A stretch of DNA of 64,000 nt from Flavobacterium sp. Root901 (GTDB lineage: Bacteria > Bacteroidota > Bacteroidia > Flavobacteriales > Flavobacteriaceae), in assembly GCF_001429765.1 (NCBI RefSeq), contig NZ_LMJB01000005.1, positions 126,549-190,548 on the forward strand, read 5' to 3'. Position numbers and translations under genes: made by a program. The notes under the pieces are model-generated. The model searched no databases, was not told where the DNA came from, and worked only from the letters and a program-made list of their open reading frames with translations. Positions 54,028 to 62,912 of the stretch are shown here, piece after piece. Each line of letters begins with the position of its first letter. Within the stretch, counting starts at the first letter, position 1.

Positions 54028-54915
54028 TTATAACAATTTAGATAATGTTTTTAAACTCAATATGATGATTAAGATTCCAACCGCAATCATCATTGGTTTT
54101 CTTTTAATTTTATTTACTAAAAATGCGGCTATAGGTGCTGCAATTACTCCTCCTACAATCAATCCGATAATTACCTGCCAGCCGTGAATTCCGCCAAAAA
54201 GCATGAATGTGATGCCACTTGCAAACGAAATTGCAAACTCAGCCGCATTCACAGAACCAATAGTATATTTTGGGTTTCTTCCTCTTCCTAATAATGTTGA
54301 AGTCACAATTGGCCCCCATCCTCCGCCTCCAACTGAATCCATAAAACCTCCAAAAACAGCTAAAATGCCTAATTTTTTAGTTTTCTTTTTCTCAACATTT
54401 TTCTTTAAAGCTTTTTTAATAATGATTACTGCCAAAATAATCATGTAAACCGCAATGAAAGGTTTAATTATATCTCCATTAATTATATCAGACAATAAAT
54501 AAGCTCCTGTAATAGAACCCAAAACTCCAGGAATCAATAAATGTTTTACCAGTTTTTTATTAATGTTCCCAAAACGATGATGCGATAGCGCTGATGCTCC
54601 CGTTGTAAACATTTCAGAAACATGAACTGCTGTACTGCTCACAACCGGCGGAACTCCATAAGCCAATAAAAATGACGTAGAAGTTGCTCCGTATCCCATT
54701 CCTAAAGCCCCGTCTACTAACTGGGCAAAAACTCCAATCGCAAAAAACACCAGGAATTCTTCATTAAATCCATTCACAAATCCGCTCCACGTAAATTCAG
54801 CGTGATGATTGTATATCAATACACTTAACAAACCTACTAGTAAAACAACAGGGATTCCAATCCAGAGTTTTTCTTTAAAAGAATCACCCGTATTTATTTT
54901 CAGTTCTTTTTCCAT
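54028..54915 (-). CDS. TauE/SafE-family membrane transporter, first gene of the cys operon
   Basis: A 295-residue protein with about eight helices. It has the glycine-rich TauE/SafE repeats: FAQLVDGALGMGYGATSTSF near residues 60-79 and GFMDSVGGGGWGPIVTSTLL near 190-210. The family carries sulfite, sulfonate or sulfate-type anions. As the leading gene of the sulfate assimilation operon, with cysH directly behind it, sulfate uptake is the likely job; direction is inferred. A promoter and an operator-like palindrome lie upstream. Confidence 0.88.
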   Translation of the reverse strand: MEKELKINTGDSFKEKLWIGIPVVLLVGLLSVLIYNHHAEFTWSGFVNGFNEEFLVFFAIGVFAQLVDGALGMGYGATSTSFLLAYGVPPVVSSTAVHVSEMFTTGASALSHHRFGNINKKLVKHLLIPGVLGSITGAYLLSDIINGDIIKPFIAVYMIILAVIIIKKALKKNVEKKKTKKLGILAVFGGFMDSVGGGGWGPIVTSTLLGRGRNPKYTIGSVNAAEFAISFASGITFMLFGGIHGWQVIIGLIVGGVIAAPIAAFLVNKIKRKPMMIAVGILIIILSLKTLSKLL

Positions 54916-54943
54916 ATTTAGAAATGATTGATTTACTTAAAAA

Positions 54944-54966
54944 CTATTACCCTATCGGGTTAATAG
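54944..54966. promoter_or_regulatory. Candidate operator of the cys operon (palindrome at the predicted start site)
   Basis: CTATTACCC, TAT, CGGGTTAATAG: an inverted repeat with one extra base in the right arm (CTATTA-CCC against GGGTTAATAG). It lies about 10 nt downstream of the -7 box TATTTTTG on the minus strand, where a bound repressor would block transcription. The Rrf2 regulator encoded at 56073-56483 is the nearest candidate; Rrf2-family CymR controls cysteine genes in other bacteria through palindromes of this kind. Confidence 0.55.
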
Positions 54967-54975
54967 ATTACTTTG

Positions 54976-55004
54976 CAAAAATACTATTTATTTCTAAAAC
55001 TCAA
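54976..55004 (-). promoter_or_regulatory. Promoter of the cys operon
   Basis: Minus strand: TTG (55004-55002), 18 nt, TATTTTTG (54983-54976), about 60 nt before the TauE/SafE start. The rest of the 54916-55213 gap is AT-rich with nothing else recognised except a TCC-ATA-GGA centre at 55164-55172. Confidence 0.65.
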
Positions 55005-55213
55005 AATAAATAGCCTCGTTTTTTTTAACCTTTAACCTGCTCTGGTTCAAATTGAAAGAAATAATCAAATTAATATCACAAATAACACATAATATCGACG
55101 TATTTAAACAATATATCCGATTAAAAAGTTTGGCTGTCAAAATAAATCTTAATCTCTACAATTTCCATAGGATAATTATAAAAATGTCTTTATTTTAGCG
55201 GCAAATTTTTTTT

Positions 55214-55996
55214 ATGGATTTTCAAATAGGTCTTGTAATTGCCGGTTTAGTAGTTGGTTTTATTGTTGGGTTAACAGGTGTTGGAGGCGGTTCTTTAATG
55301 ACACCTATTTTATTATATTTTAATATTTCTCCCACAACAGCTGTTGGAACCGATTTACTTTATGCCGCATTTACAAAAGCCGGCGGAATATTTGTTCACA
55401 ATAAAAAAGGCAATATCAACTGGAAAATTACAGGATGGCTTACATTAGGAAGTGTTCCGGCTTCTTTGCTTACTTTATGGATCTTAAACAGCATCAAAAC
55501 AGATATAGAAACTATAAACAGTGTTATTAAATACAGTTTAGGGTGGGCATTGTTATTTACTTCGGTCGCTATTATCTTTAAAAATAAAATTTTAAAATTT
55601 TCTCAAAAGCATGCCGGAGATAAATTTCACAGCGAAAGCCACACTCAAAATATGCTCACGGTGGGAATTGGAGTATTATTGGGCGCAACGGTTACATTAA
55701 CTTCTATTGGAGCCGGCGCACTTGGAACAGTAACTTTATTTTTCCTTTATCCGCTTTTACCAACACCTCGTTTGGTAGGTACTGAAATTGCGCATGCTGT
55801 TCCTTTAACATTGGTCGCAGGAATTGGACACGCGTCTATGGGAAATTTAGATTTAGTATTATTGGGACAATTATTATTGGGATCTCTTCCCGGAATTTAT
55901 ATCGGAAGCAGCTTAAGCGGAAAAGTACCTGATTTATTTTTAAGAAATGCCATTGCAGTAATGCTTTTTATTGCAGGATATAAACTGATTTTTTAG
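55214..55996 (+). CDS. Second TauE/SafE-family membrane transporter
   Basis: A 260-residue protein with about eight helices and the same family signatures: VGFIVGLTGVGGGSLMTPIL (about 14-33) and TVTLTSIGAGALGTVTLFFL (about 158-178). It is divergent from the cys operon, whose first gene is a longer TauE/SafE member, and is followed by the Rrf2 gene on the other strand. Sulfite export or sulfate/thiosulfate uptake is possible; the location supports a sulfur anion. Confidence 0.87.
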   Translation: MDFQIGLVIAGLVVGFIVGLTGVGGGSLMTPILLYFNISPTTAVGTDLLYAAFTKAGGIFVHNKKGNINWKITGWLTLGSVPASLLTLWILNSIKTDIETINSVIKYSLGWALLFTSVAIIFKNKILKFSQKHAGDKFHSESHTQNMLTVGIGVLLGATVTLTSIGAGALGTVTLFFLYPLLPTPRLVGTEIAHAVPLTLVAGIGHASMGNLDLVLLGQLLLGSLPGIYIGSSLSGKVPDLFLRNAIAVMLFIAGYKLIF

Positions 55997-56005
55997 AATG
56001 TAATA

Positions 56006-56049
56006 AAAACAAAGGCCATTTCATGAATTCACGAAATGGCCTTTGTTTT
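56006..56049. terminator. Bidirectional terminator between the TauE/SafE and Rrf2 genes
   Basis: A perfect 17-bp stem AAAACAAAGGCCATTTC (56006-56022) and GAAATGGCCTTTGTTTT (56033-56049) around a 10-nt loop, between converging genes. Confidence 0.92.
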
Positions 56050-56072
56050 ATATTTATTGCAGTCAATTTAGC

Positions 56073-56483
56073 TTAAAAAGCAATATCTGCTAATGAATTA
56101 CTTTCTAGTATTTTAAGTGTATTATCCCTAACTTCTGTCATCAAACGTCTCGCGGCACAGGTTGATTCGTCATCGCAGTCATCACATTTTTCATAGAAGT
56201 TATGACTTGCACAAGGAAGCAGCGCAATAGGGCCTTCAAGAATTCTATAAACCTTGGCCATACTGATATCTTTTGGATCTTTTATCAGGTAATAACCTCC
56301 GCCTTTACCTTTTTTGGCTCCAAGAAATCCCGAATTTCTCAATAATAATAAAATACTTTCCAGAAATTTTATCGAAATATGTTCACTTTTCGCAATTTCG
56401 GCAATTTGAACAGGTTCATTGTTTTCTCTCCTCGCTAAATAAGTTAAAGCCTTAATTCCGTATTTTGTTTTCTTTGAAAGCAT
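56073..56483 (-). CDS. Rrf2-family transcriptional regulator with four-Cys cluster
   Basis: A 136-residue protein: winged helix at residues 1-75 (MLSKKTKYGIKALTYLARRE; GKGGGYYLIKDPKDISMAKVY) and Cys91, Cys100, Cys103 and Cys109 in the C-terminal part, more than the three Cys of IscR. It could hold an iron-sulfur cluster or sense sulfur compounds like CymR. Being beside the cys operon it is the likely regulator of sulfate assimilation; the palindrome at 54944-54966 is the proposed site. Confidence 0.9.
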   Translation of the reverse strand: MLSKKTKYGIKALTYLARRENNEPVQIAEIAKSEHISIKFLESILLLLRNSGFLGAKKGKGGGYYLIKDPKDISMAKVYRILEGPIALLPCASHNFYEKCDDCDDESTCAARRLMTEVRDNTLKILESNSLADIAF

Positions 56484-56615
56484 CTTTACATTTTAGATTT
56501 CGGCTGCAAATTTTAGGTTATTTCTAAAATAAACAAGCTTTATATTATTCTGCAACAAAAATAGGCTTTTTAAATGAGAAAAATAAAGATTAAGATTTAT
56601 ATTCTACTTATTCTA

Positions 56616-57116
56616 TCAATTTAATTCGTTACTCCCAATTAAGTTGAACTCATGAAATAGTTTTACTTCTTTTTCCAAATCTCTTTTATTGACAACATAG
56701 GTATCAGAAATAGAATCATGCCAGCCTCTGCTTCCTAAAAAAGAAAATCCATCAAAAGGAATTAATCTGCACAATGTTCTTTTAAAGATCGTTCCGAAAG
56801 AAGGTTTTTCTCCATTTTCATCTACCACAACAGTTCCTGTAATAAATTTACCTAATGATCTTCCAAAAATGCCTTCCATAAAAGAATAGTAAAAAATAGA
56901 AATAGCAAGAAAAAGAATCTGCCCTTCAAAATCACTCATATTTCCCAGCCAGAATACTATTCCCTGCAAACCAAAAAGATTTCCTAAAAGAGCCACAACA
57001 ATCCCAAAAACAAAAATTAGAAAAAGTATGGCAATAATATCTATAATATAGTTTGCAAATCGGCTTCCGTTTGAAGCTATTAATTTTTCATCAAGAATAT
57101 AAGTAGAGCTGCTCAT
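56616..57116 (-). CDS. RDD-family membrane protein
   Basis: The ATG at 57116 (MSSSTYILDEKLIASNGSRF) gives 166 residues; the frame extends to 57230, but TATTTTTG, a -7 box, lies between on the minus strand and the extension is not conserved in type. It has two or three helices (about 23-45, 70-92) and the RDD pattern SRFANYIIDIIAILFLIF and FGRSLGKFITGTVVVDENG. The function is unknown. It stands alone between metZ and the Rrf2 gene. Confidence 0.83.
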   Translation of the reverse strand: MSSSTYILDEKLIASNGSRFANYIIDIIAILFLIFVFGIVVALLGNLFGLQGIVFWLGNMSDFEGQILFLAISIFYYSFMEGIFGRSLGKFITGTVVVDENGEKPSFGTIFKRTLCRLIPFDGFSFLGSRGWHDSISDTYVVNKRDLEKEVKLFHEFNLIGSNELN

Positions 57117-57279
57117 AGTTAGTTTTTTAAATTGGTTAATTATTAATTTAGTTGGAGCAAAAATATATTTTTTACTCAAATAACCACCAAAAAGAATGAC
57201 GATTTTTAACAGTAATAAATTTACAGTCAAAAATCGTCATTATATAAAATATAAATTGAAAATCTAATATCTAAAATTT

Positions 57280-58452
57280 TTATTCCAGCGCTTGTTTTAA
57301 ATCAGCAATTACATCTTCTACGGCTTCCAAACCAACAGAAACACGAACCAAACCTTGCGTAATTCCAACTGCTAATTGATCTTCTTCAGACAATTTGCTG
57401 TGAGTTGTCGATGCAGGATGTGTTACAATTGTTTTTACATCGCCAATATTTGCAGAAAGAGAACATAATTTAATTTTGTTCAGGAATTTTCTTCCTGCTT
57501 CAAGACCGCCTTTAATCTCGATTGCAATAATGTTACCGCCTAAAAGCATTTGTTTTTTGGCAATTTCATATTTTGGATGTGATTTCAGGAATGGATATTT
57601 TACACTATTTACATTCGGATGGCTTTCTAAAAATTCAGCTACTTTTAAAGCATTTTCACAATGTTTCTCTACTCGAACAGCCAAAGTTTCTAAACTTTTT
57701 GACAAAACCCAAGCATTAAACGGGGACATTGCCGGCCCTGTATTTCTTGAAAACAGATATATTTGACGAATTAATTCTGCGTCTCCAACTGCAACTCCTC
57801 CTAAAACACGGCCTTGACCGTCTATTAATTTTGTAGCAGAATGAACTACAATATGTGCACCATATTTAATTGGCTGTTGAATATAAGGCGTTGCAAAACA
57901 GTTGTCGATAATTAAAATCAGATTGTGTTTTTTTGCAATTTGCCCCAATAATTCTAAATCAATCACATCTACACCTGGATTTGTAGGTGTTTCGGCATAT
58001 AAAATTTTAGTATTTGGTTTAATAAAACTCTCAATTGTTTCTGGTTTATTGATATCAAAATACGAAGTTTCAATTTTCCATTTTGGAAAATACGTCATAA
58101 ACAATGCGTGAGTCGAACCAAAAACGCTTCCTGCAGAAACGATATGATCTCCTGATTCTAATAAAGCTGCAAAAGTTGAGTAGATTGCCGCCATTCCAGT
58201 TGCAAAAGCATAACCTGCTTCGGCACCTTCCATCGCACAAACTTTATCTACAAATTCTGTTGTATTCGGATTGCTGAAACGAGAGTAAATATTACGGACT
58301 TTTTCTTCGGTGAAAGAAGCTCTCATATCCTCTGCATCTTCAAATATGAAACTTGATGATAAGTACAAAGGAGTTGAATGCTCCTGAAATTGCGTTTTTT
58401 CTAAATGTGTTCTGATGGCTTGTGTTTCAAAACCCAAATCTTCTATATTCAT
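57280..58452 (-). CDS. metZ: Homoserine-ester sulfhydrylase (Cys/Met metabolism PLP enzyme)
   Basis: A 390-residue member of the trans-sulfuration PLP family: YSRFSNPNTTEFVDKVCAME near residues 55-74, AGYAFATGMAAIYSTFAALL, and the cofactor Lys in VVHSATKLIDGQGRVLGG near 205-220. The family makes homocysteine from an activated homoserine and sulfide. Since metX upstream belongs to the homoserine acetyl/succinyl-transferase family, either ester is possible. It is the last gene of the metX-thrA-osmC-metZ run. Confidence 0.9.
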   Translation of the reverse strand: MNIEDLGFETQAIRTHLEKTQFQEHSTPLYLSSSFIFEDAEDMRASFTEEKVRNIYSRFSNPNTTEFVDKVCAMEGAEAGYAFATGMAAIYSTFAALLESGDHIVSAGSVFGSTHALFMTYFPKWKIETSYFDINKPETIESFIKPNTKILYAETPTNPGVDVIDLELLGQIAKKHNLILIIDNCFATPYIQQPIKYGAHIVVHSATKLIDGQGRVLGGVAVGDAELIRQIYLFSRNTGPAMSPFNAWVLSKSLETLAVRVEKHCENALKVAEFLESHPNVNSVKYPFLKSHPKYEIAKKQMLLGGNIIAIEIKGGLEAGRKFLNKIKLCSLSANIGDVKTIVTHPASTTHSKLSEEDQLAVGITQGLVRVSVGLEAVEDVIADLKQALE

Positions 58453-58562
58453 TGTGTTGTTTTTTGTTTTTTGTTTGAAGTTTCAGGTTTAACGTTTCAT
58501 GTTATTACCAAACTTAAAATTCAAACTGCCTAGAGAAATTATCTAAATGACTAATTTTCTAA

Positions 58563-58991
58563 TTATTTTAATTCTTCGTTGTTCAGGACAACTTTGTATT
58601 TAATTGCTGCGGTTGGTTCGACTGTTTTGGCAACTGAGCAGTATTTCTCAAAAGAAAGCTGTGCGGCACGCTGTGCTTTTTCCGGATTGATGTCGCCTTC
58701 TAAATAAAAAACCACATCGATTTCTTTAAAAGGTTTTGCTTCTTCAATCTGTACACGTGTTCCTTCAACCTCAGCATTAAAAGAAGTGATTTCCTGACGC
58801 TGCTTTTTTAAAATCGAAATCATATCAATTGCACTGCATCCGGCAACACCCATTAATACAAGTTCCATTGGACTTGCGCCTAAATCGCTTCCGCCAAATT
58901 CGGCCCTGCTGTCAACGTCAACTACGTGTCCGCGTTCATTTTTTAGTTTAAAATGAAATGCGTCATTTACTCTGTTTAAAGTTACTTTCAT
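58563..58991 (-). CDS. OsmC-family protein
   Basis: A 142-residue protein: RAEFGGSDLGASPMELVLMG near residues 29-48, then VAGCSAIDMISILKKQRQ with the first redox Cys (Cys52), and Cys117 in FEKYCSVAKTVEPTAAIKY. OsmC/Ohr proteins detoxify peroxides or are of unknown role. Its place inside a methionine operon suggests a link to thiol chemistry. It follows thrA after an inverted repeat. Confidence 0.9.
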   Translation of the reverse strand: MKVTLNRVNDAFHFKLKNERGHVVDVDSRAEFGGSDLGASPMELVLMGVAGCSAIDMISILKKQRQEITSFNAEVEGTRVQIEEAKPFKEIDVVFYLEGDINPEKAQRAAQLSFEKYCSVAKTVEPTAAIKYKVVLNNEELK

Positions 58992-59038
58992 TGTGTTGTT
59001 AATTTTTTTTGTTTTTTAATTCAATTTTCTCAGTTTTT

Positions 59039-59111
59039 GTCATTGCGAGGAACGAAGCAATTACAAAAAGCTTAATTTTGCAAATGTGATTGCTTCGTTC
59101 CTCGCAATGAC
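59039..59111. repeat. 27-bp inverted repeat (GTCATTGCGAGGAACGAAGC type)
   Basis: The left arm (59039-59065) begins GTCATTGCGAGGAACGAAGC and the right arm (59085-59111) is its reverse complement with one mismatch; flanks extend the pairing with gaps. It sits between thrA and osmC inside a polycistronic run. The arm sequence is a form of a dispersed repeat I know from many bacteria. Confidence 0.9.
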
Positions 59112-59133
59112 AAACTGAATCTAAAATCTAAAA

Positions 59134-61548
59134 TTATCCCTTATCCGATAATCTCAAAATATCACCAAAAACTCCTCTTGCTGTTACTGCAGAGCCTGCA
59201 CCGGCTCCCTGAATAACGATTGGACGATCTCCGTAAGATTCTGTATAAATTTCGAAGAAAGAATCAGATCCTTTTAAACCGCCAAGAGCAGTATCCGAAG
59301 AAACAGAAACTAATTTCACTTCCAGATTTCCTTTGTCATTCTGCAAATCACCAGACAATTCTCCAATGTATCTTAAAACGTGATTTGGCTGTTGTTCTGC
59401 TTTTATCTTCTCATAAATAGGATCAAATTCTTTTAATTTCGTTAAGAAATCAGCAACATTTCCTTCTCTCAAATGTTCCGGAATCAGGTTTTGAATTGAA
59501 ATTTCTTCAAATTCATTTTGTAAATCTAACTCTCTTGCCAAAATCAATAATTTTCTTCCCACGTCATTTCCGCATAAATCCTCGCGAGGGTCTGGTTCTG
59601 TATATCCGTTATCAATTGCTTCTTTTAGGATTTCACTAAACGGAACATCTTTTGAAGAGAAATTATTAAATAAATAACTTAACGTTCCGGAGAAAACTCC
59701 TTTAATTTTTGTGATATTTTCTCCCGAAAGATGAAGCAATTTAATTGTATCAATTAGCGGCAAACCTGCACCAACATTGGTTTCGTATAAATAATTCTTT
59801 TGATTTTCTGTTAAAGCTTTTCTCAGTTCTTTATAAAAACCATACGTTAATGTATTGGCCACTTTGTTTGAAGAAATCAAATCGAAACTGCTCTCTACAA
59901 GCGGAACATAATTTTCTACAAATGATGCACTTGCTGTATTATCAATTGCAATTAGGTTTTCTAAGTGATATTCATTTGCGTAAGCAATAATATCTTTGAT
60001 TGTATAAGGTTCTCCTTTTGTTTCAATGTCGCTTTTCCAGCTTGAAGTTACGCCATTTTTATTTAAAAGCAGTTTTTTAGAATTGGCAATCGCAAAAACA
60101 TTCAGCTTAATATCTTTACGTTTTTCAATTGCTGAAGCTGATTCTAAAATTTGATTAATCAAAGTACCGCCAACCAATCCGTGACCGAAAATCGCAATGT
60201 TAATTTTTTTAGAAACCCCAAAAATCTCTCCGTGAATTACATTTAAAGCTTTGTTCAGTTCTTCTTTTTTAACAACCAAACTCACGTTTTTACCTGTAAC
60301 GGTGTTATTGAATAAAATTGGAACTATTTTATTTTTAATTAATGCTGTATAAGGTTTGTGGAAAGTACTTAAATCCTGTCCAATAATCGAAATTACAGAC
60401 ACATTATCTGTTACCGTAATCTGGTTTACATCTTTAGAATAAAAGTCATTTTCGAACTCTTTTTCTAATTCTACCATTGCCAGGGTTGCTTTTTCTTTTG
60501 CCACAACAAGTCCAATTCCTCTTTCTGAAGAACCTTGCGAAATGATGCTTACGCTGATGTTATGATCGCCCATTACTTTAAAAATTCGGGCATCGACTCC
60601 GGCTTTTCCAAGTAATCCGCGGCCTTCAAGATTTACAAGAGAAACATTTTCTAAAACAGAAAGTGTTTTGATTCCTTCTTTTTGAGAATTTGAAGTAATT
60701 AAAGTTCCGTGATTTTCGTGATTAAATGTATTTAAAATACGAAGCGGAATATTTTTTTCTAATAATGGAATTATCGTTTTAGCGTGCAGAATTGTTGCTC
60801 CAAAATTGGCCAGCTCATTTGCTTCATTAAAAGATAAATATTCTATTTTTTTTGCATCGGCAACTAAATCAGGATTTGCCGTGTAAATTCCGTCAACGTG
60901 TGTAAAGTTTTGAAGCTCTTCTGCATCTAAATAATTAGCAATTAACGAAGCTGTATAATTGCTTCCGTTTCTTCCTAAAGTTGTCGTATCGTTGTTGTTG
61001 TTGGAGCCAATGAAACCTGTAACAATATTTACCGTTTCACCATTGTGAAGCTTGAAATAATTGATGACGTTTTTCTTAGATAATTGTTCCAAAGGCTGAG
61101 CGTCACCAAATTTAGAATCTGTTTTAAGCAATTCTCTTGTATCAACAAAATTGGCAGGAATTCCTTTTTCAACTAAAATTGAAGTCAGTAATTTAGCCGA
61201 AAGCAATTCGCCTTTAGACAAAATCTGATCTTTGATTTTATTGCTGTAATCCCCAATCAGACTTACTCCTTCAAATAATTTATCTAAAATATTAAATTCT
61301 TCAGATAAATCCACGTTAGGATAATCTGAAGTCTGGTAGGCTTTAAAACTTTCTAAAAGCGGTTTATAATTTCCGTTTTTAGCTGCAATTCTTAAGATGT
61401 CTTCTAATTCATCTGTGGCATTTCCACGCGCAGAAACCACTACGGCTATTTTTTCGCCTTGATTTATTTTATCAGAAATGATTGAAACTACTTTGTTAAG
61501 TCCTTCTCCGTTGGCTAATGATTTACCTCCAAATTTTAATATTTTCAT
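59134..61548 (-). CDS. thrA: Bifunctional aspartate kinase/homoserine dehydrogenase
   Basis: An 804-residue fusion. The kinase domain (1-285) starts KILKFGGKSLANGEGLNKV. ACT-type regulatory domains lie at about 300-450. The dehydrogenase (about 460-804) opens with IAIFGHGLVGGTLINQIL, with ISSNKVANTLTYGFYKE and GYTEPDPREDLCGNDVGRK in the catalytic part. It feeds homoserine to methionine and threonine. Here it starts 1 nt after metX in a SAM-riboswitch unit, so it is the methionine-controlled isozyme. A second homologue starts to appear at 63658. Confidence 0.95.
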   Translation of the reverse strand: MKILKFGGKSLANGEGLNKVVSIISDKINQGEKIAVVVSARGNATDELEDILRIAAKNGNYKPLLESFKAYQTSDYPNVDLSEEFNILDKLFEGVSLIGDYSNKIKDQILSKGELLSAKLLTSILVEKGIPANFVDTRELLKTDSKFGDAQPLEQLSKKNVINYFKLHNGETVNIVTGFIGSNNNNDTTTLGRNGSNYTASLIANYLDAEELQNFTHVDGIYTANPDLVADAKKIEYLSFNEANELANFGATILHAKTIIPLLEKNIPLRILNTFNHENHGTLITSNSQKEGIKTLSVLENVSLVNLEGRGLLGKAGVDARIFKVMGDHNISVSIISQGSSERGIGLVVAKEKATLAMVELEKEFENDFYSKDVNQITVTDNVSVISIIGQDLSTFHKPYTALIKNKIVPILFNNTVTGKNVSLVVKKEELNKALNVIHGEIFGVSKKINIAIFGHGLVGGTLINQILESASAIEKRKDIKLNVFAIANSKKLLLNKNGVTSSWKSDIETKGEPYTIKDIIAYANEYHLENLIAIDNTASASFVENYVPLVESSFDLISSNKVANTLTYGFYKELRKALTENQKNYLYETNVGAGLPLIDTIKLLHLSGENITKIKGVFSGTLSYLFNNFSSKDVPFSEILKEAIDNGYTEPDPREDLCGNDVGRKLLILARELDLQNEFEEISIQNLIPEHLREGNVADFLTKLKEFDPIYEKIKAEQQPNHVLRYIGELSGDLQNDKGNLEVKLVSVSSDTALGGLKGSDSFFEIYTESYGDRPIVIQGAGAGSAVTARGVFGDILRLSDKG

Positions 61549-61549
61549 T

Positions 61550-62539
61550 TTATTTTGCTATTGTTTCTGCCTTAAAAATATCGGCAAGTAAATGATCTAA
61601 TTGTTTGTACTCGATTAAAAAAGCGTCATGTCCGTGAACTGAATCAATTTCGCTGTAAAAAACATTGTTTTTAAATTTCTTTAATTCATTGTAGGTTTCC
61701 AGATTTTCTTTTGGTGTAAAAAACAAATCCGAATTGATGGCCACGATATGAATCGCTGCACTTGTTTTGGATATTAACGTTTCGAAATCCTCACTATTTC
61801 TGGTAATATCTATTGTTTTGAGCAGCTGGTTCATCAATTTATAAGATGATAATTGATAACGCTGCTGTAATTTTTTGCCGTGATGCGCCAGCCAGCTTTC
61901 AATATTAAAAATCAAAAGATCCTGATTGATTGTACGTTTAAATTTTTCTTTGAATGATTCCGGAGAGCGGTAACATAACATGGCATGAATTCTGGCATCT
62001 TCAATTGGCTTTGACGAATTGTTTAAAATCTGCTCTTGCAGATAACAATTAGCGATCATCCAGTCAGTCGATTTCCAGTCGGTTGCAATAGGAATTAAAT
62101 GTTCAGTAATATGGGGTTCCAAGGCTAAAATTTCCCACGCAATTCCGCCGCCTACAGAACCGCCGATTATAGCAAATACCTGATCGATATGTAACGCTTT
62201 TAAGCCTTTAATGAAGATTTTTGCGATATCTCTGGTTGTAAAATCCTGATAATTTTCGATTACGAAAGAATCATTCCCATTTCCCGGAACATTAAATGCC
62301 AGAACGGTATATTGATTAGTGTCTATTGTTTTTTCTTCACCAATTAAATCACTCCACCAGCCATTTTCGCCGGTAACCTGAGCATTTCCGGTTAAGGCAT
62401 GATTTACCAAAACAATTGGAGCATTATGCAGCTGTTTACCAGAAAGTGTAAAACTTAACGGTAACGACGAATATAGTGCACCACTTTCGGTGATGAAATC
62501 TTGAATTATAATGGGATTTGGTATATTTTCCAATTTCAA
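61550..62539 (-). CDS. metX: Homoserine O-acyltransferase (MetX-like alpha/beta hydrolase)
   Basis: A 329-residue alpha/beta hydrolase. Catalytic Ser128 in IIGGSVGGGIAWE, Asp271 in AINSDLFFTP and His304 in SVHGHDAFL form the triad. NHALTGNAQV supplies the oxyanion loop. MetX activates homoserine, usually with acetyl-CoA. It is slightly shorter than typical MetX (about 350 to 380 residues). It is the first gene after the SAM-I riboswitch at 62.6 kb and thrA follows after 1 nt. Confidence 0.93.
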   Translation of the reverse strand: MKLENIPNPIIIQDFITESGALYSSLPLSFTLSGKQLHNAPIVLVNHALTGNAQVTGENGWWSDLIGEEKTIDTNQYTVLAFNVPGNGNDSFVIENYQDFTTRDIAKIFIKGLKALHIDQVFAIIGGSVGGGIAWEILALEPHITEHLIPIATDWKSTDWMIANCYLQEQILNNSSKPIEDARIHAMLCYRSPESFKEKFKRTINQDLLIFNIESWLAHHGKKLQQRYQLSSYKLMNQLLKTIDITRNSEDFETLISKTSAAIHIVAINSDLFFTPKENLETYNELKKFKNNVFYSEIDSVHGHDAFLIEYKQLDHLLADIFKAETIAK

Positions 62540-62613
62540 ATCTTTTTACTTTTTGATTTGTATGTGGAAATATTAGAAAGAAAGTCTAAGGCTGAAACCA
62601 GAAAAATTCTTGT

Positions 62614-62720
62614 TGTTATCTTTCCACGTTTGGGCGTGGTAGAATGCAGCACCTTCTTCGAATTAACGAAGGGTTGCTAAGGATTCATCGGGTCTAATCC
62701 CTCCTCCTTTCTTTATAACA
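62614..62720 (-). ncRNA. SAM-I (S-box) riboswitch upstream of metX
   Basis: Minus-strand core GGAGGAGGGATTAGACCCGA, then GAATCCTTAGCAACCC, then GAAGGTGCTGCATTC. P1 is TGTTAT (62720-62715) with ATAACA (62619-62614). A CCACGCCCAAACGTGG hairpin follows the core. It should switch off metX-thrA-osmC-metZ at high SAM. The conserved parts match the riboswitch at 45051-45164 closely. Confidence 0.95.
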
Positions 62721-62748
62721 TTTCAATACGTTTTTGAACTTAACGGTG

Positions 62749-62779
62749 CAAATTAACTACTAATTTCTTAAACTAACAA
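62749..62779 (-). promoter_or_regulatory. Promoter of the riboswitch-metX transcript
   Basis: Minus strand: TTG (62779-62777), 20 nt, TTAATTTG (62756-62749), about 28 nt before the aptamer; same layout as the promoter at 45188-45218. Confidence 0.6.
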
Positions 62780-62912
62780 ATTTTATCGAAACTGATTGTA
62801 TAATTTTCTAAATATAATTCAATCAGAAACTGTCGTACGCACAAAATTACCGAACGTCATGCCCAGTAATGTTATGCAGGTTTTAACCTATTTTATGACT
62901 GTTTTTTTCAAA

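Noticed and set aside
59039..59111. The inverted repeat read as a simple terminator after thrA
   Set aside because: There is no T run on either side after the stem and downstream genes belong to the same pathway, so it is kept as a repeat.
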